Positions 7,153-13,950 of a stretch of 23,375 nucleotides of DNA are shown here, in pieces. The number at the start of each line of letters is the position of its first letter. The first letter of the stretch is position 1. The position numbers and the translations under genes were made by a program. This DNA comes from JBBRTJ01 sp038244535 (GTDB taxonomy: Bacteria > Actinomycetota > Acidimicrobiia > Acidimicrobiales > Ilumatobacteraceae). The notes under the pieces were generated by a model. It did no database searches, was not told the origin of the DNA, and saw only the letters and a list, made by a program, of their open reading frames with translations. Where the stretch lies: contig JBBRTJ010000061.1 of the NCBI GenBank assembly GCA_038244535.1, positions 1-23,375 on the forward strand, in the 5' to 3' direction.

Positions 7153-10100
7153 ATGACGACGATGAGCACGGCGACCGAAGGGGCTCCCGCCCCAACCCGC
7201 CACGACCTGCGAACGGTGGTCGACGGCAACGAAGCTGCGGCCCGCATCGCTCACCTCGCCTCTGAGGTGATCGCCATCTACCCCATCACCCCCGCGTCAC
7301 CGATGGGCGAGCTTGCCGACGACTGGAGCGCCAAGGGCCACACCAACTTGTGGGGTGCGGTGCCCGAGGTGATCGAGATGCAGAGCGAGGCCGGAGCCGC
7401 CGGCACGCTGCATGGGGCGGTGACCCGCGGCGCGATGGGCACCACGTTCACCGCCAGCCAGGGCCTCTTGCTCATGCTGCCCAACATGTTCAAGATCGCC
7501 GGCGAGCTGACACCGACCGTCATCCACGTCGCCGCCCGGACCATCGCCACCCACGCACTGAGCATCTTCGGTGACCACAGCGACGTGATGGCCGCCCGCA
7601 CCACGGGCTTCGCCATGCTCTGCGCCAGCAGCGTGCAAGAGGCCGCTGACTTCGCCGCGGTGGCCCACGCCGCCACCCTCGACACCCGCATCCCGTTCCT
7701 GCACTTCTTCGATGGCTTCCGCACCAGCCACGAGATCGGCACCATCGCGGTGCCCTCGGCCGACGACCTCGCCGCGCTGATCGATCCAGCCGCAGTGGCC
7801 GCGCACCGTGCCCGCGGCCTCGACCCCGACCGCCCCGTGCTGCGGGGCAGCGCCCAGAACCCCGACGTGTTCTTCCAGGCCCGCGAAGCCTGCAACCCCT
7901 ACTACGACCGGGTGCCGGAGGCGGTGCAGTCCACGATGGATCAACTGGCCGCCCGCACCGGCCGCCAGTACCACCTGGTCGACTACTACGGCGCCGCCGA
8001 TGCCGATCGGGTCATCGTGCTCATGGGTTCGGGTGTCGGCGCCGTGCAGGAGACCGTCGACGCGCTGGGTCGGTCGGGCGAGCGCGTCGGCGTGGCGGTC
8101 GTGCGCCTGTTTCGCCCGTTCCCGTCCGACGCACTGCTCGCTGCGCTCCCGCCCAGCACCCGCACCGTCGTCGTGCTCGACCGCACCAAGGAGCCCGGCG
8201 CGCCGTTCGAGCCCCTCCACCTCGACGTGCTGTCCGCGCTGTGGCACAGCCCGCCCGATCACTGGGCCGACGGGCGACTGCCCCGCGTGATCGGGGGCCG
8301 CTACGGCCTCAGCAGCAAGGAGTTCACGCCGGCCATGGTCAAGGCGGTGTTCGACGAGGGCGCCCTCGCCACCCCCCGCAACGGCTTCACCGTCGGCATC
8401 ATCGACGACGTCACCCACCTGAGCCTTGCCGTCGACCCGTCGTTCGTGACCGACCAGGCCCAGGTCCGAGCGGTCTTCTACGGCCTCGGGTCCGACGGCA
8501 CCGTCGGCGCCAACAAGAACACCGCCAAGATCGTCGGAAAGAACACCGACCTGGAGGTGCAGGCCTACTTCGTCTACGACTCGAAGAAGTCGGGCTCGAT
8601 GACGATCAGCCACCTGCGCTTCAACCCGACGCCGATCACGAGCACCTATCTGATCGACCGGGCCACGTTCGTCGGCGTGCACCAGTGGCAGTTCCTCGAT
8701 CGGATGGACGTGCTCAGCGTCGCGGCGCCGGGAGCCACCGTGCTCATCAACAGCCCCCATCCAGCCGATCAGGTGTGGGACAAGCTGCCCGTCGAGGTGC
8801 AGACCGTCGTGCTCGAGCGCGGGCTGCAGCTCCACACCATCGACGCCGTGGCCGTCGCCAACGCGGCCGGCCTGCCCGGTCGGGTGAACACCGTGATGCA
8901 GGCCTGCTTCTTCGCACTCGCCGGCGTGCTGCCCACCGATCAGGCGATCGTCAAGCTGAAGGAGGCGATCGCCACCACCTACGGCAAGCGTGGCGAAGTG
9001 GTCGTGCAACGCAACATTGCGGCCGTCGATCACACGCTCGCCCACCTGTTCCCCGTTCCGATCGGCTCGACGGTCACGGCCACGGCACGGCGGCGACCGA
9101 CCGTGACCGGCGAAGTGACCGACTTCGTCGCCCGCGTGACGGCCCGGATGCTGGCCGGCGAGGGCGACTTGCTGCCGGTGAGCGCGCTCCCCGCCGACGG
9201 CACGTTCCCGACGGGAACGGCACGGGTCGAGAAGCGCACGATCGCCTTGGAGATCCCGATCTGGGAGGCCGACCTGTGCATCGACTGCGGCAAGTGCGCC
9301 ATCGTCTGCCCGCACGCCGCCATCCGCCTCAAGGTCTACGAACCCGGCGAACTGGCCGCCGCCGGCGCCGAGGTGCTCAAGACGAAGTCGTTCCGCAGTC
9401 GCGAGGTGCCGGGCATGTCGCTGACCGTGCAGGTCGCCCCGGATGACTGCACCGGCTGCGGCCTGTGCGTGACGGCCTGCCCGGCCCACGACAAGAGCGA
9501 GGTCAAGCGCAAGAGCATCAACCTGCGCCCGATCGGCGAGCACCTCGACACCGAGCGGATCGCGTGGGACGCGTTCCTGCGGGTGCACGAGGCCGATCCG
9601 GCCCAGTGGGATCCGGCCTCGGTCAAGACCAGCCAGCTCCGGCGCCCGCTGTTCGAGTTCAGCGGGGCTTGCTCGGGCTGCGGCGAGACCCCGTACCTGA
9701 AGCTGCTCACCCAGCTGTTCGGCGATCACCTGCTGATCGCCAACGCCACCGGCTGCAGCAGCATCTACGGCGGCAACCTCCCCACGACGCCGTACTGCAC
9801 CGACGACGAGGGCCGCGGGCCAGCCTGGAGCAACAGCCTGTTCGAGGACAACGCCGAGTTCGGCCTCGGCATCCGCCTCGGTCTGGACGCGCAGCAGCAC
9901 GCCGCCCTCAGCCTGCTCGAGCGGATGGCCGGCGCTGATCGGCCGGTCGTCGACCCCGCGCTGGCCGCCGCCATCGCCGCGGGCATCGATGACGGCGAGG
10001 ACCTCGGCATCCGCGCCCAGCGCGAACGGGTCGACCAGCTCCGAACGGCGCTGGCTACCGTCGATGCGGCCGATGCCACCCACCTGCTCGAGCTGGCGGG

Positions 10101-10809
10101 GACGCTCGTGCGCAAGACGGTGTGGATCGTCGGTGGCGACGGCTGGGCGTACGACATCGGCGCCGGCGGGCTCGACCACGTGCTCGGCAGCGGGCGCAAC
10201 TTGAACGTGCTCGTGATGGACACCGAGGTGTACTCGAACACCGGCGGCCAGGCATCGAAGGCGACGCCGCGCGGTGCGGTCGCCAAGTTCGCCGCCGGCG
10301 GCAAGGGCACGGTGAAGAAGGACCTCGGGCTCGAAGCGATGTCGTACGGCGACGTGTACGTCGCCCACGTCGCCCTCGGCGCCAGCGACATCCAAACGGT
10401 CAAGGCGTTCCTCGAAGCCGAGGCTTGGCCCGGTCCGTCGCTGATCATCGCTTACAGCACCTGCATCGCCCACGGCTTCGACATGAGCCAGTCGATGACC
10501 CAGCAGAAGGTGGCCGTCCAGAGCGGCCACTGGCCCCTCTACCGGTACCGCCCCGGCGAAGGCGAGGCCACGCAGCCCTTCCAGCTCGACAGCGCGGCCC
10601 CCACCGTGCCCTTTGCCGACTTCGCCCGCAGCGAGGCGCGGTTCTCGATGCTGGAACGCAGCGACCCGACTCGCTCGGCTGAGCTTCTGGCCCTCGCCCA
10701 GGCCGACGTCACCGCGAGGTGGCACCACTACGAGCAACTGGCCGGTGTCGAACGCACGCCACCGACGCATGTGGCGGCAACGACCCTGCCCGACACGGAG
10801 GATGAGTGA
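7153..10809 (+). CDS. nifJ: pyruvate:ferredoxin (flavodoxin) oxidoreductase, homodimeric type
   Basis: A 1218-residue single-chain PFOR, full length for the family. It converts pyruvate and CoA to acetyl-CoA, CO2 and reduced ferredoxin in the cytosol. Domain I starts with the pyruvate-site phrase AIYPITPASPMGE. The gamma-like domain begins around residue 430. The 2x[4Fe-4S] ferredoxin domain has C709, C712, C715, C719 and C766, C769, C772, C776. The proximal cluster ligands are C840, C843, C868 and C1104. The TPP-binding segment is GDGWAYDIGAGG near 995, followed by YSNTGGQ near 1028. All cluster cysteines expected from the well-studied Desulfovibrio africanus enzyme are present, so it should be active. 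ATG 7153 has GAGG just upstream. Its stop overlaps the next gene start (TGATG), implying one operon. The enzyme is usually oxygen-sensitive, so it hints at low-oxygen metabolism. Confidence 0.97.
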   Translation: MTTMSTATEGAPAPTRHDLRTVVDGNEAAARIAHLASEVIAIYPITPASPMGELADDWSAKGHTNLWGAVPEVIEMQSEAGAAGTLHGAVTRGAMGTTFTASQGLLLMLPNMFKIAGELTPTVIHVAARTIATHALSIFGDHSDVMAARTTGFAMLCASSVQEAADFAAVAHAATLDTRIPFLHFFDGFRTSHEIGTIAVPSADDLAALIDPAAVAAHRARGLDPDRPVLRGSAQNPDVFFQAREACNPYYDRVPEAVQSTMDQLAARTGRQYHLVDYYGAADADRVIVLMGSGVGAVQETVDALGRSGERVGVAVVRLFRPFPSDALLAALPPSTRTVVVLDRTKEPGAPFEPLHLDVLSALWHSPPDHWADGRLPRVIGGRYGLSSKEFTPAMVKAVFDEGALATPRNGFTVGIIDDVTHLSLAVDPSFVTDQAQVRAVFYGLGSDGTVGANKNTAKIVGKNTDLEVQAYFVYDSKKSGSMTISHLRFNPTPITSTYLIDRATFVGVHQWQFLDRMDVLSVAAPGATVLINSPHPADQVWDKLPVEVQTVVLERGLQLHTIDAVAVANAAGLPGRVNTVMQACFFALAGVLPTDQAIVKLKEAIATTYGKRGEVVVQRNIAAVDHTLAHLFPVPIGSTVTATARRRPTVTGEVTDFVARVTARMLAGEGDLLPVSALPADGTFPTGTARVEKRTIALEIPIWEADLCIDCGKCAIVCPHAAIRLKVYEPGELAAAGAEVLKTKSFRSREVPGMSLTVQVAPDDCTGCGLCVTACPAHDKSEVKRKSINLRPIGEHLDTERIAWDAFLRVHEADPAQWDPASVKTSQLRRPLFEFSGACSGCGETPYLKLLTQLFGDHLLIANATGCSSIYGGNLPTTPYCTDDEGRGPAWSNSLFEDNAEFGLGIRLGLDAQQHAALSLLERMAGADRPVVDPALAAAIAAGIDDGEDLGIRAQRERVDQLRTALATVDAADATHLLELAGTLVRKTVWIVGGDGWAYDIGAGGLDHVLGSGRNLNVLVMDTEVYSNTGGQASKATPRGAVAKFAAGGKGTVKKDLGLEAMSYGDVYVAHVALGASDIQTVKAFLEAEAWPGPSLIIAYSTCIAHGFDMSQSMTQQKVAVQSGHWPLYRYRPGEGEATQPFQLDSAAPTVPFADFARSEARFSMLERSDPTRSAELLALAQADVTARWHHYEQLAGVERTPPTHVAATTLPDTEDE

Positions 10810-11822
10810 TGGACGAGGCGACCCGCACCCTGGAGCTGTCGACCACCTACCTCGGGTTGCCACTGCGCAGCCCGATCGTCGCCTCGGCCAGCCCCGTCAC
10901 CGGCGACCCCGTTCAGTGGCTGGCCCTCGAGGACGCCGGGGCGGGGGCGATCGTGCTGCCCTCCCTGTTCGAGGAGCAGATCGAGCGCGATGCGTTCGCG
11001 GTGAGCGCCACGCTCGAAATGGGCACCGAGGCGTTCGCCGAGTCACTCAGCTACCTCCCCGACTTCGAGACCTACGACACCGGCCCGGGCCGCCACCTGG
11101 CGCTGGTCGAGCAGGCCCGCGAGCGCCTGTCCATCCCGGTGATCGCCAGCCTCAACGGCGTGACGCCCGGGGGCTGGGTGCAGTACGCCCGCTACCTCGA
11201 AGATGCCGGTGCCCATGCGATCGAACTGAACCTCTACGACGTGATCGTCGATCCGCGGCGAAGCGCCGCCGAGGTCGAGAAGCGCTACCTCGAAGTGGTC
11301 GAGGAGGTGCGGGCTGAGGTCACGGTGCCGCTGGCCGTCAAGCTCGGCCCGTGGTTCACCTCGTTCGGCCACTTCGCGTCCGCGCTGCAGTCGGCGGGCG
11401 TCGACGGACTCGTGCTGTTCAACCGGCTCTACCAACCCGACATCGACCTCGACACGCTCGCGGTGGCCCCCCGCCTGCAGCTGTCGACGTCGTACGAGTC
11501 GCGGCTCCCGCTGCACTGGATCGGCATCCTGCGCGAGTTCATGACCTGCTCGCTCGCCGCCACCAGCGGCGTGCACGACGGGGCCGACGCCATGAAGCTG
11601 CTGCTGGCCGGCGCCGACGTCGTGATGACCGCGAGCGCGCTGCTGCGACATGGCCCGGGCCAGATCGCCACGATGCTCGACTGGATGCGCGACTGGATGA
11701 TCGAGCGTGAGTACGACAGCGTCGATCAGCTGCGGGGCAGCGTCAGCCGCGGCAACGTCCCCGATCCCGACGTGTACGAGCGGGCCAACTACTTCCAAGT
11801 CCTTCACAGCTGGCACCACTGA
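10809..11822 (+). CDS. dihydroorotate dehydrogenase-like flavoprotein
   Basis: A 337-residue TIM-barrel protein of the FMN-dependent dihydroorotate dehydrogenase-like class. Supporting phrases are GLPLRSPIVASASPVTG at the N-terminus, IPVIASLNG, PLAVKLGP (FMN/substrate-contacting Lys strand), FNRLYQPDID, and a C-terminal phosphate-binding part GADVVMTASALLRHGP. It is probably not the pyrimidine-pathway enzyme: it is fused in operon with PFOR and has a divergent active-site loop. Family members next to PFOR are known but lack an assigned reaction. ATG 10809 (GGAGG 7 bases upstream, 1-base overlap with the PFOR stop) is preferred; an in-frame GTG at 10806 is possible. The first 40-bp repeat array begins 11 bases after its stop. 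Confidence 0.88.
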   Translation: MDEATRTLELSTTYLGLPLRSPIVASASPVTGDPVQWLALEDAGAGAIVLPSLFEEQIERDAFAVSATLEMGTEAFAESLSYLPDFETYDTGPGRHLALVEQARERLSIPVIASLNGVTPGGWVQYARYLEDAGAHAIELNLYDVIVDPRRSAAEVEKRYLEVVEEVRAEVTVPLAVKLGPWFTSFGHFASALQSAGVDGLVLFNRLYQPDIDLDTLAVAPRLQLSTSYESRLPLHWIGILREFMTCSLAATSGVHDGADAMKLLLAGADVVMTASALLRHGPGQIATMLDWMRDWMIEREYDSVDQLRGSVSRGNVPDPDVYERANYFQVLHSWHH

Positions 11823-11833
11823 CAGTGACGGCT

Positions 11834-11960
11834 GCGGTCATTCCCACCCTTTGACCGTCGATTTCCCCGCCTGGCGGTCATTTCCACCCTTTGACCGTCG
11901 ATTTCCCCGCCTGTCGGTCGTTCCCACCCTTTGACCGTCGATTTCCCCGCCTGTCGGTCA
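11834..11960. repeat. tandem array A: three 40-bp repeats plus a 7-bp partial
   Basis: Units start at 11834, 11874 and 11914, each 40 bp, with a 7-bp partial unit (TCGGTCA) at 11954-11960. The unit runs from GCGGTCA through CTTTGACCGTCG to ATTTCCCCGCCTG. Each carries the inverted repeat CGGTCA / TGACCG with an 11-base loop. Units differ from each other at only a few bases. It lies between convergent genes, and its last TCA is the reverse complement of the GNAT stop codon. Forty is not a multiple of three and there are no spacers, so it is neither coding nor CRISPR. Confidence 0.95.
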
Positions 11961-12602
11961 GCGCTTGGGCGGGCGCAGCATCGTCCACACCCTTGGCGCG
12001 CCCTCGAGCTCGATGGTGTTGTCGACGGTGAAGCCGTGGCGGCCGTAGAACGCGAGGTTCGACTCCTTCTGGGTCTCGAGGTAGGCGGGGAGGCCTTCGG
12101 CGTCGCAGCGTTCCAGGATCGGCTGCAGCAGCCGGCCACCGATGCCGCGCCCCTGCACCAAAGGATCGGTGCCGAGCAGCGCGAGGTACCAGTGCGGCTC
12201 GTGGGGGTGCGCCTTGGCGACGGCGTCGAGCAGCGCCAAGCCCATCCGCCGGTTTCGGCCCGTCGCGAGCAGCCGCGCAGAGCGCGCGTTCAACATCATC
12301 TCCCGACGCCTCGACCGAGGCATTGCCTCCGGTGGCAGCCACACCGCTGCCCCGAGCACGTGGTCGTCCGCGGCGGCGATGTAGGTCTGGCGGAAGGGGG
12401 CGGCGTCGCTGGCGAACGACGAGAAGATCCCGGCCAGGAGGTGGTACTCGTGCAGGCGGCCTCGGGCGAAGAACCCGAACAGCGGGTCGGGGAAGAAGGC
12501 CCTGGCCATCATCGCGACCACCGGCCCCTGGTCGTCACCATCGAGCCGCCGTATCTCGACATCAGCACTGCGGGGATCAGGCACCGGCTGAGTGTGCCCC
12601 AT
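11958..12602 (-). CDS. GNAT family N-acetyltransferase
   Basis: A 214-residue GNAT protein. The acetyl-CoA pyrophosphate-binding loop is VQGRGIGGRLL (about 149-159, QGRGIG at 150-155), preceded by the beta strand LALLGTDP. The C-terminal part has the usual ESNLAFYGRHGF segment. It transfers an acetyl group from acetyl-CoA to an unknown amine acceptor. ATG 12602 is used; an in-frame GTG at 12611 touches the repeat tail, whose complement GGCGGGG could serve as ribosome binding site. The stop codon TGA lies inside the partial repeat of array A. The gene is thus enclosed between two repeat arrays and has no operon partner. Confidence 0.88.
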   Translation of the reverse strand: MGHTQPVPDPRSADVEIRRLDGDDQGPVVAMMARAFFPDPLFGFFARGRLHEYHLLAGIFSSFASDAAPFRQTYIAAADDHVLGAAVWLPPEAMPRSRRREMMLNARSARLLATGRNRRMGLALLDAVAKAHPHEPHWYLALLGTDPLVQGRGIGGRLLQPILERCDAEGLPAYLETQKESNLAFYGRHGFTVDNTIELEGAPRVWTMLRPPKR

Positions 12603-12611
12603 CCCGAGCAC

Positions 12612-12777
12612 CCCCGCCTGGCGGTCACGTCGACGCTTTGACCGTCAGATTCCCCGCCTGGCGGTCACTTCGACGCTTTGACCGTCAGATTCCCCGCCTG
12701 GCGGTCACTTCGACGCTTTGACCGTCAGATTCCCCGCCTGGCGGTCACTTCAACGTTCTTACCGTCAGATTCCCCGG
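12612..12777. repeat. tandem array B: partial tail plus four 40-bp repeats
   Basis: A 9-bp partial tail (CCCCGCCTG, 12612-12620) is followed by 40-bp units at 12621, 12661, 12701 and 12741. The last unit is degenerate (TTCTTACCG in place of CTTTGACCG) and ends in CCCCGGCGC. The unit matches array A at about five-sixths of positions but has its own version (CAGATTCC instead of CGATTTCC, CGACGC instead of CCACCC). The inverted repeat CGGTCA / TGACCG and the junction palindrome CCGCCTGGCGG are kept. The orientation is the same as array A. Confidence 0.95.
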
Positions 12778-12799
12778 CGCTCGGGTGCAGCGGCCCACC

Positions 12800-12994
12800 T
12801 CAGCGCGACAGGAGGCGCGACAACCAGGAGCGAGGCTCGAGGTCCCTGGCCTGCGACGCGGCCGGGGCGGACTCGGTCAGGACGCATTGGCACCGGTCAG
12901 CGGGACGAACGTCACCCAGGACCTGTTCGACGTGGGCACCGCATCCAGCCCACGTCGGTCGTCCGCACATTCGGCACTCCAGACGTCTACACAT
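12800..12994 (-). CDS. small cysteine-rich, zinc-ribbon-like protein
   Basis: A 64-residue protein. The first 37 residues carry the pattern CxxxxCxxCGxxTWxGCGxHVEQVLxxVxxxxRCxC (Cys at 2, 7, 10, 18, 35 and 37, His21). I recognise this from small uncharacterised bacterial proteins and it looks metal-binding. The rest is a basic tail. The start ATG 12994 is divergent from the thioredoxin gene and lies inside a 16-bp operator-like palindrome (12993-13008). No ribosome binding site at normal distance is seen. TACGGT at -13 to -8 fits an actinobacterial -10 (TANNNT), so a leaderless transcript is possible. The biochemical role is unknown. The longer frame that continues upstream is antisense to thioredoxin and is not believed. 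Confidence 0.7.
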   Translation of the reverse strand: MCRRLECRMCGRPTWAGCGAHVEQVLGDVRPADRCQCVLTESAPAASQARDLEPRSWLSRLLSR

Positions 12995-13008
12995 ACCCCC
13001 TACCGTAT
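12993..13008. promoter_or_regulatory. CsoR/CstR-type operator-like site 1
   Basis: ATACCCCCTACCGTAT fits ATAC-N8-GTAT with a C-run in the left half. It overlaps the start codon of the divergent small Cys-rich gene and lies about 113 bp upstream of thioredoxin. CsoR-family repressors bind GC-run palindromes with ATAC/GTAT ends. Confidence 0.6.
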
Positions 13009-13049
13009 CATCGACCCGTCTCGGTCCGCACGCTCCGCGCCGTTGGAAT

Positions 13050-13065
13050 ATACCGGTGGGGGTAT
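13050..13065. promoter_or_regulatory. CsoR/CstR-type operator-like site 2
   Basis: ATACCGGTGGGGGTAT fits ATAC-N8-GTAT. Its reverse orientation resembles site 1, so the two form a mirrored pair 57 bp apart around the divergent promoter. It lies about 56 bp upstream of the thioredoxin start. Confidence 0.65.
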
Positions 13066-13120
13066 CTGTTCTCAGGAGGTGGCCCCCGATCGGGCGGCCA
13101 CCTTTCGAACGGAGACCGAC

Positions 13121-13489
13121 ATGACGATGCTCCACGCCGATGACCAGGCCAGCTTCACCCGCCACGTGCTCGAGTCCAAAGTGCCCGTGATCGTGGACTT
13201 CTGGGCTGCCTGGTGCGGACCGTGCCGCATGGTGGCTCCCGAGCTCGAAGCGCTGGCCACCAAGTACGGATCGGCGATCAGCGTCGTCAAGGTGGACGTC
13301 GACGCCAACCCGAGTGTGGCCTCCCGGTATGGCGTCCAGGGCATCCCGACGCTCGGACTGTTCGAAGCGGGTGAGCTGACCAAGCAGCTCGTGGGCGCCC
13401 GCCCCCGCCAGGCGATCGAAGCCGAGCTGGAGCTCTCGCGCTTCGCGGCGACCCCTTCGGCGGCCGTGGCGGAGGCGCCGAGACCATAG
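13121..13489 (+). CDS. thioredoxin
   Basis: A 122-residue single-domain thioredoxin. The active site is WCGPC (Cys32, Cys35), with the cis-proline loop GIPTL (Pro76) and the central strand PVIVDFWAAWCGPC. It reduces disulfides and, in this setting, could reduce persulfides on proteins or on the CstR repressor. The last 15 or so residues (Ala/Pro-rich) exceed the normal fold. ATG 13121 has GGAG at a good distance; the frame open further upstream has no start with a ribosome binding site. The operator-like palindromes upstream and the repressor gene downstream suggest induction by sulfane sulfur. Confidence 0.93.
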   Translation: MTMLHADDQASFTRHVLESKVPVIVDFWAAWCGPCRMVAPELEALATKYGSAISVVKVDVDANPSVASRYGVQGIPTLGLFEAGELTKQLVGARPRQAIEAELELSRFAATPSAAVAEAPRP

Positions 13490-13630
13490 CGTCGGCATGC
13501 ACGATCGCCGCCGGCTGGGCTGGTCGCGTCGGCCTCAGTTCGTCCGCCTCACGCGGTGCCCGGCTTCGTCCGCGCCGCCGCAGCCACCGCACTGCTCGTC
13601 CTGCACGCGGCAACGGCCCGTCAGGAACTG

Positions 13631-13646
13631 ATACCCATTGGGGTAT
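13631..13646. promoter_or_regulatory. CsoR/CstR-type operator-like site 3
   Basis: ATACCCATTGGGGTAT, extended by G and C to a near-perfect dyad (GATACCC-N4-GGGTATC), lies 35 bp upstream of the CstR-like gene. This is the best match of the three to the family operator and implies autoregulation of the repressor-persulfide dioxygenase operon. Confidence 0.75.
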
Positions 13647-13680
13647 CCTCACAGCGTTGTTGGACCAGGAAGGAACGGTC

Positions 13681-13950
13681 ATGGAACTACCCGAAGAGAC
13701 CCTCGCCGATCTCTCGAAGCGCCTCCGGCGCGCCGAGGGCCAAGTTCGTGGCGTGCAGCAGATGCTGGCCGAAGGCCGCGACTGCCGCGACATCGTGACC
13801 CAGCTCTCAGCGGCCACCAAGGCGCTCGAACAGGCCGGCTTCGTGCTGGTGGCAGCCGGGCTGACCTGGTGCCTCTCTGACCCGGACCGCGCCGCCGTAG
13901 AGGGCTACTCGCTCGGCGACGTCCAGAAGATGTTCCTCAAGCTGGCGTGA
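13681..13950 (+). CDS. cstR: CsoR-family repressor, CstR-like (persulfide-sensing)
   Basis: An 89-residue all-helical DUF156 protein with the family phrase KRLRRAEGQVRGVQQML and C35, G60, C64. Copper-sensing CsoR uses Cys-His-Cys with the same 25 and 29 residue spacing. Here the His position is Gly60 while both Cys remain, which is the pattern of CstR, a repressor that forms inter-subunit polysulfide links between the two Cys. Function is therefore repression relieved by persulfide. ATG 13681 has GGAAGGA upstream; an in-frame TTG at 13657 is not needed. It overlaps the next gene by GTGA, and an operator-like palindrome precedes it. The symbol is by analogy. Confidence 0.85.
   Translation: MELPEETLADLSKRLRRAEGQVRGVQQMLAEGRDCRDIVTQLSAATKALEQAGFVLVAAGLTWCLSDPDRAAVEGYSLGDVQKMFLKLA

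Noticed and set aside
7297..10863. 1188-codon antisense open frame opposite PFOR
   Set aside because: A stop-free shadow caused by high GC; His/Gly/Arg/Val-rich without domains, while the sense strand encodes a full enzyme.
11834..12777. CRISPR array
   Set aside because: The units are contiguous 40-bp copies without unique spacers, and no cas genes are present.
13021..13070. A definite -35/-10 promoter for thioredoxin
   Set aside because: TTGGAA at 13043 and TATCTG at 13063 have only 14-base spacing, so I do not name a promoter beyond the operator-like sites.
12678..13143. Open frames running through the 40-bp repeats (products with recurring FPAWRSL phrases)
   Set aside because: The 40-bp period is not a multiple of three, so frames drift through the units; the products have no domain and run into unrelated sequence.
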